This document shows, one piece after another, positions 40,142-53,205 of a DNA stretch of 64,000 nt. The stretch's first letter is position 1, and the number at the start of each line of letters is the position of its first letter. The translations under genes were made by a program, and so were the position numbers. Below the pieces are notes generated by a model. The model had not been told where the DNA came from. It did no database searches and saw only the letters and a list, made by a program, of their open reading frames with translations. This DNA comes from Alnus glutinosa (Eukaryota > Streptophyta > Magnoliopsida > Fagales > Betulaceae): assembly GCF_958979055.1 (NCBI RefSeq), contig NC_084899.1, positions 1,500,501-1,564,500 on the forward strand, read 5' to 3'.

Positions 40142-42727
40142 GCACTCTTAGAATAAATAAAATAGTTATTTTTTATTATTATTATTTTACTATTCCTAAA
40201 TCAATTAAGCAACTCTTTTTTATTTTTATTTAAAATGAAAATAATCATTTTTCCGTGTTATTTTCACTTCATTTTGGTATATATCAAATGGGTCTCTTGC
40301 CATTTTCTTTAAATAATTTTTTACTTCATTTTACAAGGGTATTATTGTTATTTTAGTTCCACTCATTTTGTTGGAATTTTTTATTTATTTTTTAAATAAA
40401 TAAATCTCTCTTCATAGAAGGGGCTAATAATTTTTTTACGAAAAGAGGCATTATAACTTTTTTGAGTTTGGAGGTACATTGTAATTAAAGTGTGAAAGTT
40501 CACGAGATTAGGTGTAGTTTCCCATAAAATTGAAGAAATGGGAAGATTATAATAATTACTATTAACAAAAAGTAAGATTATAGTAATTTTCAAAATATTA
40601 TTTCTTTTATATTAAAATAGTACAATATTTGACAAAATCTATTTTTTAATACGAATATATATATATATATATATGAACTTTCACATTCAATTTTTTTTTA
40701 AGAATTTCAGCAGATCCAAAGAAAAATAAGAATTATAATCTATTTTGAAAAAGAGGAAATATAAATCCTGGTTTCCTCCAAATTTAAAATGAATTATCTT
40801 TATCATTAAATTGGACCAGCTGTAGTTTTTAGTTTTCACATTAACACTAAACACTCTGTGCTTCTTAGCCAAAATCTGTTGAGATAAAAAAAAATTGGAT
40901 GAAAAGAGTGTTAAAGGGCTGGATAAGTGCATGTACATTTTGAATAAATTTCGGTCTATAAATTTGCCAAGTGTTCTTTAACACATAAGAAGTACATGAT
41001 TTTTTTTATAATTATTTTCACATACTAATTAAAAAAATGATATGCTTTTCTCATGTTTAATGGATACTTAAAAAATTTATAGACGGACAAAAAATTCTTG
41101 AACCTAGTTTAGAAGAAATTTCTATCAATGGGTCAAAACTTCACACAGTTAGTAGTATGTATATAATGTATTATAGGAGATCTGATCCACCCAGTATATT
41201 GGTCGGCAAGCAAAATGAGGTGAAATAAATAAATGATAGGAAGAGGTAAATTTAATTAATGTGTAAGTTCAAATTACCTTTTAACAGGTGATGTCCAACA
41301 AGTAAAATATAATTGAAATGTGGTGAATGGTGAAGTCAAAGTTCAAACTCAGGATATTTAGCTTTAATATCATGTTAAACTACCACTTATTTTAAAAGTT
41401 TAAGCAAATAAGAATAAGTAAATTCAATCTTCTAATCACTAATTTAATAAGCTGATTGTGTTTAAATGTAAAGAGTGGCTCAATGCTATACATGTAATGT
41501 TTGTGTTTTGTTTAAATTGCTGTTTTAAGTCAGATTTATCTGGCTTAGAGTATATGGGATCTTGTACCTCTATTTTCCATAATTTGCCCTTGCACTTTCT
41601 TCAGTAATATATGATACCACGTGCTATTTGTTATACATATATAATAATGATAATAATAAATAAAAAAGAAAAAAAAGAAAAAGAAAGAAGAGGTTATTGT
41701 TGGATTAAATTAATGTTGCCTTGAGCGGCCAACTATAGGGATTGGTGTTGGAACTTGGAAGTGCTGCTTGTTCTTGGGGCAAATGGGATGGTCTAAAGAC
41801 AGAGCCAGTAAAACGAAGAATTTTGGAGACAGGTTGTTAACCGAGTTGATAAGAAGTATTCGAATCATTTGATACTAAGAATGTTTCTCTGGACCCTCTA
41901 AGCTAAAATGATGATTCGTTTGGTCAGAGAAGCACCTTGGCTGGAGTGCTTTTGCCTTTTTGTTGTGCACAGAGAGATTTTCCGATGGGTGATTGAGTGA
42001 TTTGATTACTCACTGTGGACTCTGTTCCGGTTTTCCACGGTCTACTTCATCTCTACCGAGATAATTCATATTTTATTCTATATATTTAATTGAGAAATGC
42101 TACATTCAAATATTTACTTATTAATGTCTAATAAAAATTATTATTGTTTTTTAGTTTAGATTTAATTTCATTATCACTTTCTTTCATAAATTTTTTGAAA
42201 TTAAATTTAAAACATTAGAAAAACTAATGCACATATGTTATGTTTGTTTTTTACACTACCTAAACCAGATCATCATCTGCCAAATCAAAGAGTACTACTA
42301 GGAAGGAAACCGGATCTTTTTCGATTTAAATGAATTAAAGAGGATCCAAATTCACTTAAAAGTATGCGTAATATTTATTTATTATGTAATTTCATAGTCT
42401 TTTTCTTGTCGCTTGGTTAATGAAATAGGGCTCTGATGGGTTTATTTGTTTGAAGTTGGCTCCACAATAAATTATTAAAATCTATTGAGGGAAGTAAACA
42501 CCATCAAGACCTTCTTAGATTAGCTACCTGAATTAATCGCAGCCAATCCCAATTCAAAGTTCTCATACCCATCAAGATTTCGCAATCAAATTGGAAAAAT
42601 GGAAAAGAAAATAATTGGCAACAGAGGAGAATAATAATAAAATAAAATAATGTTGTGTCACTAATATGTACATTTTATTTAATTTTATTACCTCCACTTT
42701 GTGCTTTACAAGAAAATTAATAAAATC

Positions 42728-43343
42728 TGTTGGGAATAATCCCATTAGGCCCGCCCAAGTTGGGAACAATTAGCCTTTCAGCCCACCTTAGCCAATGCAA
42801 AAAAAATGGGCCCAAAGCCCACCGAATACGAGTCATAATGGGTATTTAGGAGTCCTTAGTAGATGCCGTCCCGGGACTCACAAGATGAGCCGGCGGTCTG
42901 TTATATGGACATTGTTTCGTCCTATATATTCTGGAATCGCGTCCCGTCCCTGATAATATGGGATTAACATTAATCCCGAATTTGTCTTTGTGAATCTTGC
43001 CTTGAGATTATTAGGGGAAGTATCTCGATTTGGAAGGTATGCGGTTAGGGTCTAATTTTAATAGCGCTCTTAGGTTAAGGGAGAAGAAAGAGACAAAACT
43101 CTAAGGCGTTGAAGGTACTGATCCCTAACATATAAATAGTCAAAGACCTCAAGTAAGAAAGAGGGATCACCATTGTTGCACTTACACATACTATATACTC
43201 ATACTAACTTAAGCATCGAAGAGAGGAACACTGGCCAACCCCCAGGCGTATTCTCTTCACATTGCAGGTATTGCAACAAATAGAGGACAAGAGCACCGGA
43301 AAGGAGCGAGCTGTTTCCGGCCATATTGAAAACTGTACTAACA
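42728..43343. mobile_element. Solo LTR of a retrotransposon
   Basis: The element starts TGTTGGGAATAATCCC and ends AACTGTACTAACA, so it has TG...CA termini (TGTT/AACA). It is flanked by perfect 5-bp direct repeats AAATC (42,723-42,727 and 43,344-43,348). The paralogous site next to the other IQM copy (about 48,675) reads straight through ATGAAATCCAACCC without the insertion, which confirms both borders. A TATAAATAG box is near 43,131. No internal retrotransposon domain is present. Confidence 0.92.
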
Positions 43344-44018
43344 AAATCCAACCCAAATTATAGAAGCCAAAATTGGGAGGATAAAAAACCTTATTTGGAT
43401 CACAAACCCTATAAAAAAAAAAATGAAGTAATAAACATCTAAAAAAAAAAAAAAGAATTAAACATTAAAAATCAAGGAAAAAACAAATAAAGTAAGTCCC
43501 TTTTCCTCTCCCATTTGATAGAAAAGATTCATAGAAGTGCCCTTGGTGCCACTAATTTTGTCCCGTTATATTGTTAAATATAATTGACCATAGATTCGGA
43601 TGTTCAGTAATTTGTTATTTGCATTGTTAGCAATTCTCATAGTAAATCTGCGAGAGTTTTATAAAGCATACTTATCTTAACAAGAGAATGGATTGTCCGA
43701 AATCTGCTCAGACAAATGGATTCTCTTACATTTACTACCTAAATTGTTAACCATCATGTCAACAAAATTGATAAATATCTATCAATTCATCATTAACTTT
43801 TGATCATGTGGGTTTTATAAGTAGTCTCTCATAATTATTTGTCCGAAATTCTCTCAAATTTAGATAAAATAATTTTAGAGGACGCTAATCATGACCCAAG
43901 ACATTGATTCACCTTTGGTGAATTGGCTTTGCTTAGATGCAGTAATTGGGGTCCTCGGACTAGGGAGTCCAATGACTGCAAGTCTAGGAGAGACCCAGAC
44001 CTTTGAGCTGGGCCGTAG

Positions 44019-47000
44019 TTACCAAAAGGCCCAGGGCTGGCCCACGTGAAAGTCTGGTGCATCTGCATTGGCATCATCGTTAGTATTCTTATTCTTATTT
44101 TCTTCTTGATGAGCGGTCGTGATTGTAGTCTCCTCCTCTACTGTGACATCTACGTCAATTGTATTTTCACGGTCTGATTTTGTAGATCTATAGGGACCCA
44201 TAATCGATTCTGTTTTTGGTTCGTCATCGGTGATCTTAAACGAAAGACCGTCATCATCAATTGCATACCTCTGCAGATGAAGAATGTAAATTAAAGATCA
44301 GAATCAGCTATTTTGTACCGTTGGTTGAAAGTTACGTGCAAGGAGAAACTATATGTACCTTAACATTTGTAAGATCTACATGGTTCTTTTGAAGGAAGCT
44401 AATGAATACCCTGAAGTTCTCCTCTGTAGGGTGATAATGGCCACTGTACGGCCAAATGGCCTCAAGAAGGCCCTCATGGGCGACTAATCTTCCGGCTGCT
44501 GTCGTGGCACCCCCGGCTAGAAAGCTGGAATGCTGAAACGAGCCTTTCTTCTTCTGACCCACATACAAAGATCTGGTTGTGCTGAGGACGAATATCCACT
44601 TCGAACCTTCTACGGTTTCCAAGAGCAGCCCAGTTCGCCGATAAACAAGCTTTCCGTTTTCAACTATCACCTCATATGCTTCCCTTTCTTTCTGAAGTTG
44701 CCCACATCGAAAAGATATTGCACACATTCATCAGTTACATGATAAACTTCTATGTATGCAAACAGACATTAATTTGTATATCAGTCAATGAAATTATGGA
44801 ATCCATCGGAATATACAACTTACAGGTCCGAGATATTCGACGCATTGGCGCTGTAGAACGTTCCTCGGACACTTCTCCAGATTTATTTCTTTGCCGTCTC
44901 CGAAATCCAGCCTTCATTTCAGAAAGCAGCTGCGAGTTAGAAAATATTCTAAACTGGCTTGGGAGAAATTGTTCTACGTCAGTCTATTACATTGGGATCT
45001 GTGTACTCCACGTGCATGTCCCACACGGACAAAGAAAAATAACACGCGTCTTTTGCATGTGACAAACAATGTTTTTTTAATAAATTATCTTTTAACTTTG
45101 TTGTTATTATTAAAAATAATTGTGTTTTCCACGTGTTGAGAGGGTTTTTTTTTTTTTTTTAATTGGCTAATCAACTTGTGCATGCGAACCAAAACGTAAG
45201 ATTCCAAGCTGTCTGTTCTTAATTTTCAACGGTCACAGAGCAACCTAATTATAACAGAGTAAGCGTAGTGAAGGGTTTTCTAAAAGTATTACTCACCAAT
45301 AGAAGAAAGGTTCAACGCTCTCGCTTTGAAACCAGACAGCATAGTATAAGTGTAGATTGTGCCCATACCGATGATGTGGGTCAATCTGTAGATTTAAAAA
45401 ATAAAAATAAAAAGGAAATCGTATAAGTGTAATGTTTACTTCATCCCTTTTTTAATTATTTTCCTTTTCTTTTAAGCCATCCCATCTTTTATTTAGGCAA
45501 GAATATATATATATATATATATATATATGAAGATTCCTACAATTTTGGAGTGCCCCAATCGTGAGCATTCACAATTGCTTTTTCGTAATTTTTTTAAATT
45601 TAACTCTCAAAATTTACTTCAAGGGTTTTAGCTAGTCACTTTTTTAAACCATCAAATAACAAACTCTCTAAATATTTCTCTACTTTAAATAAATACTATT
45701 TTTTAATCATTCAACATAATGGAGCAGATTTTATTTATTAGAGAAAGGGAGAATATTGGCACCATTTGCAGAAAGTATTATTAAAAAAATTATAATAGTC
45801 TTTTTGGCTCTTTAAATTTAAAAGGAAAATCTGACGAATACGAAGTTTAACATTTACTAAAGAGTCTTATTTAGGCATTTTTATTAAAAATATAAAGAAA
45901 AGCTAAATATGAGGAGTCCATTGTAAGTGCTATATTCATATAATTCGAATTCGGGCACCTCACATAAAGTGATTGCATGGCCCTTTTACTCGAAGCTGAT
46001 GGCCCCGAGTTGCCCCTTTGTGTGGCATACCCAAATTGCATGCAATTCAGAAACTTTAATGGTAGGATATCTCAGTCCAAAGCTATTAAGTGGTTGTTGA
46101 TTTTAACAAATTAAACACAATGTATTTAAGTTTCGATGAAACTTTTCAAGTTTTATGTGGCTTGATAGAGCACCAAAATGATTAGCTACTAATATCATGA
46201 TCATTGAATTGCATTATGATTTGCGGTAAGAGCATAAGAAAAGGATTTGAGGACTCACAGCTTCAAGCCAGTGTAGGAGGGCTAGTTTTTTAGCATTCTC
46301 ATCCTTGGACAAGCCCTTTCCCACCTATATAATTAGCAACTCTCATTAATATCCAAATAATTCTCCAATATGGAAAAGAAGAAGAGAAAAAATAAGGCCA
46401 TGCAGAGATGATTATGATGCACAAAAAGAGTACCCTGGCAGCTCTGGTCCTTGCCCTCGCCCACCGTGAGACAGCAGTTTCTGGTTTCTCAACATTGAAG
46501 AACGACACAGAACTCTGTTGTAGAGCTAGAGAGTCAAATGCCTTCCACCTGCATTGTTATGTGTGTAGAAATATATGAGAAAACATAAAATGTAAGAGAA
46601 AAGAGTCGAAGCCAAGATAGAAATAGAGAACACAAAAAATTAGGGTTACATTTTGTTTATGTTAAATTCATTGTATTAATTTGCAATACAATATGATCCT
46701 ATTTATATTTATATTTATAGAGAAAAATGTTAAATTCAAGGAAGGAAGGTAATCAAATCTCTTGAATTTAATTACAATAAGTACTTAATAAGGAAAACTT
46801 TTATAAAGTCTACTCTGGAAGATATTCTATATTCTAATATCTTCTCAAAGTGAAAGAAAAACAATTAACTTTTTTTTTTTTAAAAAAAAGGAAGATGTTT
46901 TGTTCTTTCTTTTTTGAGAACACAAAAATTAAGGCTACATTTTGTTTATAATGAATTGATTATATCTGCAAGAGATATGATCTTTTGCAGTTACAAGACA

Positions 47001-48163
47001 TAACTCTTGACCATCTTGTCCATGTGGCAATGTGGTCCTCTAGTTAGCTCTAGGGTTTTTTTTTTTTTAATCTAAAAAAATAAAAATAAAATAAAAGTAA
47101 AAGTTATCACGTGGGCAAAAATGGTCACAATCAACGGTAAATACTCAATCTCTAGGAATTTATTACAATCACAATCAACAGTAAATACTCAATCTTTGTT
47201 TATTTCGAAGTAAACTACTTTTTAGAAAACATTTTCCCTATTTTTCGGTATTTGGTTCGACCGAAAACATTTTCGATTAATCATGAAAAACTTCTTTAAT
47301 TTTTGTAAAATTGTTTGCCTTTTCTAAAACCGTAAACTATTTTTATGAGTTTGAGCTTCTCATTTTCAAGTCATGGGAGTTTACGGACAACCACCCGAAG
47401 TCGCAGGACGCCCATAGGAGTTGGCAGGCCACTGTCGGAAGTTGTCTAACCTCCGCTGGAATCTGCTGCCATTGGAGGTTGCTAGTATCCACCACGGTGT
47501 TCGCCGGAAGACGCTGTCTATTTTTTTGTACGAGTTAACAGTTGAAAAATATTTTCAAATAAAAAAAATTCATTTTTTCTGAAAAATAATTTCGTTAAAA
47601 ATATTTTTCAACAAAAACATTTTACGTCGTCGAAGCATTAATAAAGAAAATATATCAAACATGATGCGAAAGACGATCATATATTCTAACACAAACGCGG
47701 GCACACAACTCACGATTTAAGAAACATCAAATGGTTAAAGAATGCCAAGAGACTAAATTGACTAATGATAGCTCCTCCACCACCACTGCACAGTCTGCAT
47801 GCAAGGTTTCTTCGATCGAGTTCGGTAGCTCTGATAGACTTTTTGGACCTTAACCGCGGCTGCATCAAGCTCACTAACGGGTCTTGGCCGGAGAGAAAAA
47901 TATTGCTGGTTCAGGTAGAGAAAGTGTGGGAATTGGTTTATGTTTCAATCCGTTTTTGCAGCCAAAAGTATCCGAACCCAAGTTCTCCCTGTCTTGAGCT
48001 AGATTCTTGATCAACGAAAGACTCCTTTCAAGCACAACATTTTCGGGTTTGCAATCGCTCGAGCGGCTTATGTTATATATTGGTGGTCATCTTATTACAC
48101 CCATTTGAGGGGTCATGGTTTCTGAGTCTGTTTTCTTAAGCATGTTCTCAAGGCCAAACCCAT
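44019..48163 (-). pseudogene. Decaying tandem copy of an IQM calmodulin-binding gene
   Basis: Exons 2-6 are intact in frame and at splice sites: 46548-46434, 46324-46259, 45385-45297, 44911-44824 and 44691-44359. Exon 1 (about 48163-47769) is broken. Its ATG frame stops after 16 codons following a deletion, the IQ region carries two 4-bp duplications (TCGATCGA and TGCATGCA), and the donor GT is AT. Exon 7 begins normally at 44270 but deletions give an early TAA at 44019, removing about 65 residues of the tail seen in the other copy. The promoter and leader are missing: homology stops near 48,195 and jumps to sequence that lies 4 kb upstream of the intact gene. Intron 1 is 1.2 kb instead of 0.2 kb and holds a repeat at 47,204-47,635. 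A shortened protein from exons 2-6 cannot be excluded if a new promoter exists. Confidence 0.85.
47204..47635. mobile_element. Inverted-repeat element in intron 1 of the IQM pseudogene
   Basis: The left end has GAAAACATTTTCCC and TTTTTCGGTATTTGG; the right end has AAAAATATTTTTCAACAAAAAC and ATTTTACGTCGTCG. The GC-richer core contains GTCGGAAG, CCGCTGGAATC and CGCCGGAAG words. Termini and core resemble 38,110-38,880. The intact IQM copy lacks it. Confidence 0.5.
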
Positions 48164-48279
48164 TGATTTGCAAGCGCCAAGAAGCTAGCTCAATTTGTTC
48201 TCAAGGCCAAACCCGTTAGTTTTAGTAACTGACATAATACATATCACGTACGTCACATTAATTTATAAGGACAATTTGA

Positions 48280-48459
48280 GAGGAATATGATTAAGGAAAT
48301 GTTGACACTTACACTTGCTGTTTTTGACACACGTTTAGTATTGTGGAAGTCGTCCACTTGTTGATGAAGAGCTAAAAATTAAACAAATCCAACGCGTTTG
48401 TGGTGCTATCTTAAGAATTTCCATGTAATTTGATGTTTGTAGAAGAGTCAATATGATCC
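48280..48459. repeat. 180-bp block shared with 55,997-56,176 (distal end of duplication unit 1)
   Basis: Begins GGAATATGATTAAGGAAATG and is about 90% identical by eye to 55,997-56,176, in the same orientation. It marks the far upstream end of the duplicated IQM unit. The next unit starts about 45 bp further on, with sequence (AATCCCGATTCAAAGTTCTC, near 48,515) that matches the proximal start of unit 1 near 42,545. Confidence 0.8.
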
Positions 48460-48938
48460 GTAAACGAACAGGAGTAGTCGCGAATTGAACAAGCTTGGAC
48501 AATAAATTGCAATCAATCCCGATTCAAAGTTCTCATACCAATCATCAACACTTGGCAATCAACATGGAAAAGAAAATGAAAAGCAACAAAGGAGAAGAAT
48601 AATAGAATAAATTTGTCTCAGTCGACATGCATGTATATTTATTACCTCAACTTTGTGTTTTACAAGAAAAATCAATGAAATCCAACCCAAATTACAGAAG
48701 CCAAAATTGGGAGGATAAAAAAACCTATTTGGCTCACTTAAGCCCTGTAAAAAAATGAAGCAATAAACATCTAAAAAAAATTAATGTTAATCCCTTTGTC
48801 CCCTCATTTGCTAGAAAAGACTCCACATTGTGGGCACTAGAAGTGCCCTTGATGCCAAATAAATCCTATAAAAACTCTTTCACATTTATTACCTAAATTG
48901 CATGACCCAAGCCATTCATTCACCTTTCGTGGATTGGC

Positions 48939-51726
48939 TTAATTAGCTGCAGTAATCGGTGTCCTCGGACTAGGGAGTCCCATAAATGTAAGTCTAGGGG
49001 AGACCCGGACCTTTGGACTGGGCCGTGGAGAAGGGATTGGACCATAGTTAACAACCTGCCCAGATGGCACCTTGGGCGATAGGTTGACTTGTTCCAGTGC
49101 TCTCGATTGTAGCGCTGCAGGGTAGTCCCGGACACACCCAATGCGGGGCCCAGCGCCTGTGCTCCACTTGCAAGATAAGGGCCTGCCCACGGGAAAGGCT
49201 GGTGCATCTGCATTAGCATTCTTAGTTTCTAGTTGATGAGCGGTCGTGATTGTAGCCTCCTCATCTACGCCAATTGTATTTTCATGGTCTGATTTTGTAG
49301 ATCTAGAAGGACCCATTTTCGATTCTGTTTTTGGTTCATCATCAATGACCTTAAATGAAAGACTGTCATCATCAATTGCATACCTCTGCAGATGAAAATA
49401 GTAAATATCAGAATCAGCTATTTTGTACCGTTGGTTGAAAGTTTCAAAGTTACATGGAGATGCACAATAAGTACCTTAACATTTGTAAGATCTACGTGGT
49501 GCTCTTGAAGGAAGCTAATGAATTCCCTGAAGTTCTCCTCTGTTGGGTGATAATGACCACTGTACGGCCAAATGGCCTCAAGATGGCCTTCATGGGCGAC
49601 TAATCTTCCGGCTGCTGTTGTGGCACCCCCGGCTAGAAAGCTGGAATGCTGAAACGAGCCTTTCTTTTTCTGACCCACATACAAAGACCTGGTTGTGCTG
49701 AGGACGAATATCCACTTCGAACCTTCTACGGTTTCCAAGAGCAGCCCAGTTTGCCGATAAACAAGCTTTCCGTTTTCAACTATCACCTCATATGCTTCCC
49801 TTTCTTTCTGAAATACCCACATCGAAAAGAATATTGCACACATTCATCAGTTACATGATAAACTTCTATGTACGCAAACAGGCATTAATTGGTATATCAG
49901 TCAATGATTTCAGAAAATACAACTTACAGGTCCGAGATATTGGATGCATTGGCGCTGTAGAACGTTCCTCGGACACTTGTCGAGATTTATTTCTTTGCCA
50001 TCTCCGACATCCAGCCTTCATTTCAGAAAGCAGCGAGTTAGAAAATATTACAACGAATAGAACGACAGCAAACTGAGTTTGAGAAAATTCTTCTAATTCA
50101 GTCTATTAAACCGAAATATGTGTTCTTCACGTGCATTTTTTTTTTTTAGGATTAACATATCACATAGTCTTTAGAACGAATTTTCCTAACCTATTTTGAA
50201 GGAAAACTTTGATCCTTTTTTAATTCACTAATCATGTGAGAAACAAAACATCATATTCCAAGCTCTCTGTTCCTAATTTCCAACGGTGACAGAGCAACCA
50301 AATTAGAGAGGGGGATTTCTAACAGAAGTACTTACCAATAGAAGAAAGGTTGAACGCTCTCGCATTGAAACCAGATATCATAGTATAAGTGTAGATTATG
50401 CCCATACCGATGGCGTGGATCAATCTGTAGGAAAAAAAAAATCGTATAAGGACCAAAGTTTACTTCCTCCCTTCTTTTAACGAGGGACGTAGAAAATCTT
50501 TACTACTGAAGACCATTGCGATTTTGGGATGCCTGAATTGCGTACAATTGGAGCACCTCATAAAGGAGCTGTAGAGCCTACTTACTTAGAGCTGCATTCC
50601 CCCTCTTAGTGGAATGTGGCCCAAATTGCACGCAATTCAGGCTCTTCAATTATGAGGTATCTCAGTCCAAAGCTTTTTTAAGTTTCAATGAAATTTTTCA
50701 AGTTCTATGTGGCTTGATAGAGCATCAAGCTGATTAGCTGAACTAATATCATTATCACTGAATTACATTATGATTTGTGGTAAAAGCATCAAAAAAGAAT
50801 TTGAGGACTCACCGCTTCAAGCCAGTGTTGGAGGGCTAGTTTTTGAGCCTTCTCATCCTTGGACAGGCCCTTTCCCACCTGTAATTAGTACCTCTCATTA
50901 ATATCCAAATAATTCTCCAATATGGAAAAGAATAAGAGATAAAATAAGGCCATGTAGAAATGATTGTGATGCACAAAAAGAGTACCTTGGCTGCTCTAGT
51001 CCTTGCCCTCGCCCACCGTGAGACAGCAGTTTCTGGTTTCTCAACATTGAAGAATGACACAGAACTCTGTTTTAGAGCTAGAGTGTCAAATGCCTTCCAC
51101 CTGCATTGTTATATGTGTAGAAATATAAGAAAATATATCAAAAATACATGAAAGATTATCATAAATTCTAACCACAAGCCCCAAGATTTAAGAAACACCA
51201 AATGGTTAAAGATCGAATGCTAGGAGCATTCTTTTTTCTGATTTATCTTTTTACTCATAAAAAAAAAAAAAAAAAAAAAGATCGAATGCTAGGAGACTAA
51301 CCAGAGCTCCTCCACCACCACTGCACAATCTGCAAGGTTTCTTCGAGTTCGGTAACTCTTATAGACTTTTTGGACCTTAACCGCGGCAGCATCAAGCTCA
51401 CAAACGGGTCTCGGAGAAAAAAATATTACTGGTTCAGGTAGAGAAAGTGTGGGAATTGGCATATGTTTCAATCCGTTTTTGAAGCTAAAAGAATCCGAAC
51501 CCAAGCTCTCTCCATTTTGAACTAGATTCTTGAATGAAAGACTCTTTTCAAGCACAACATTTTCGGGTTTGCATTGGCTCAAGCGGCTTATGTGATTGGT
51601 GGTCATCTTGTTACACCCATTCGAGAGGGTCATGGTTTTTTCTGAATCTGTTTTGCTAAAGCTGTCTGATCTCAAGTTCACACCTCTCCCCTTGGGAGAT
51701 AAACTGATGTTGTAGGCCAAACCCAT
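48939..51726 (-). CDS. IQM: IQM family calmodulin-binding protein (IQ motif)
   Basis: Seven coding exons in transcript order: 51726-51302, 51100-50986, 50878-50813, 50424-50336, 50015-49928, 49807-49475 and 49385-48939, giving 520 residues. IQM proteins are plant calmodulin-binding proteins; Arabidopsis members act in stomatal, light and stress responses. The IQ motif is at about 116-131 ([16 protein letters not shown]). It is followed by [12 protein letters not shown], then [62 protein letters not shown] and [20 protein letters not shown], the conserved core of the family. The C-terminal 148 residues are Pro/Ser-rich and end [12 protein letters not shown]. The start chosen is the first ATG after a leader intron; an upstream non-ATG extension is not needed. 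All junctions are GT-AG and in frame. This is the intact member of the tandem pair. Confidence 0.94.
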
Positions 51727-52100
51727 TGATTTGTAAGCACCAAGAAACTGAATTTGTGGCAAGCCAAGCCAACGCCTGCTCAAAATGATTTAAGAAATTT
51801 ATATCAGACCACAGAGGAATCATGCAAATATGAACAACTACAAAATCCCCCACCATCCCATTTTCTGAATTCTCTCCATTTCAAAGACAAGCAAAAGCCA
51901 CACAACAAGCAGGGAAAGAAAAGAGGCAAACTGCTACTCTTGTACCATCAAAACTAAAATATATATCAGAATCCATCACAGAAAGATTAATAATGAACCT
52001 ACCTGCAATAGGTTTCCACTTTCCACGATACCCTTTTTCTGAGTTAATTCCAACCAAATTCTGAATGGATTAATCAACCACCAAAGTGCAAGACGAGTAT
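51727..52100 (-). other. Leader and leader intron of the intact IQM gene
   Basis: On the minus strand a donor CAG|GTAGGT at 52003/52002 and an acceptor GAGCAG|GCG at 51776/51775 define a 227-bp intron in the 5'UTR, 48 bp before the start codon. The leader exon lies upstream of it, to about 52,100. The pseudogene copy lacks this whole region. Confidence 0.5.
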
Positions 52101-52450
52101 GACTCTCACTAGTTCACGTTGCCTGGCTTATATACCCGTCATTGGAAACAAATTTTCCACATGTCCTTCAAATACGCGTCAAAAATTGGAAAAAATGGAC
52201 AAGAAAAGAACGAAAATGCAGCGTTTGAATTCTTCGAACCGAAAAAGCAAGATACGTTTGGATTGGGGTGTGATATATAATATATTCAACGGTTTGTTTA
52301 ATCGGTTCAAAGGCACGAGTGATTTGATGGAGTCAAAGTGGATTGGGGTGTGATATACAGAGGTCGAGATTTCATTTTCATTTCCCCACAGTACGGACCA
52401 TAGCACTATAGCAGGACGTAGAAAAGAGGGAAGTTACTATTATTAGAGAT

Positions 52451-53205
52451 AGGAATGGGCGCAGGCCGGATTGGATCGGATTTGCATGTTTTCTACAACT
52501 CACCCCGCAGTAAATGGATTTGAAACTCAAGATTTGCAACCCGCATAGTGAATGGTCAACCCGTTGGACCTTGGGTAGTGCAGATCGGGACGGGTTCATG
52601 CAGGTTCGGGTATTTTTTTTTTTTATTTTTTTCTGGGCCCAAAACTAGAAAAATAATTCACAATCTTGTTAACCCAATTTAAAATTTGAAAATCCCAATT
52701 GAATCAACCTTACCAGCAAACAATAACAAGAAGAAAGAACCAGAATTACCAACAAACCTAACTGTAAAGAACTTTTTTATTCTTTTATGTGATTGTAGAT
52801 TGAATGGATATGTGTATGTGAGAATGTAGAGATGAAAGTGTATATAAGAATGGAATAAGAATATATATGAAATGGATAGTGCAGAATTGAATGAAATCAA
52901 AGGTACACAATTTTGGGCAATTCGTAACTCTTATAATTTTTTTGGAGAAAATTTGATGAAATCAAAGGCACACCCCTAGTCATGATTCTTATAATTTTTT
53001 TGAGAAAAATTTGATGGTACGAGTATAAAGGGATTGCGGGGCGGGTGTGAAAAAATTTAATACCGCAACCCGCCCCATAAATTACGGGTTAGCATATTTA
53101 GGGCCCGCACTTTTTTAGAAATATCTTATATTCGTTATTGACGGGATGAGTTGGTGCGAGACGAGGCGGGTTCACGGGTGCGGATAGATTTTGCACACCC
53201 CTAAT
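52451..53205. mobile_element. Non-autonomous hAT element with perfect 8-bp target duplication
   Basis: Flanked by TTAGAGAT at 52,443-52,450 and at 53,206-53,213. The ends AGGAATGGGCGCAGG and (inverted) ATTAGGGGTGTGCAA are typical hAT termini. Subterminal CGGGTTGC/GCGGGT-like words occur at both ends. No transposase frame. Confidence 0.8.

Larger units (their letters stand above)
36098..42527. other. Repeat-rich spacer upstream of the EPF-like gene
   Basis: 36,098 to about 36,550 should contain the leader and promoter of the minus-strand EPF-like gene, with GA/CT-rich tracts at 36,150-36,175 and 36,300-36,325. Beyond that come MITE-type elements (36,650-37,186), a small element with inverted GGGGC-GAGCT ends (about 37,423-37,566), AATCGCA-type repeats, a CCGGAATCC-rich element and a plastid insertion. 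From 40,150 to 42,500 I see only AT-rich, unassigned sequence. Confidence 0.6.

Noticed and set aside
43889..44018. Continuation of the IQM pseudogene tail
   Set aside because: The sequence is homologous to the end of the intact copy but is beyond the stop codon and in another frame because of deletions, so it is 3' flank of a broken gene, not coding.
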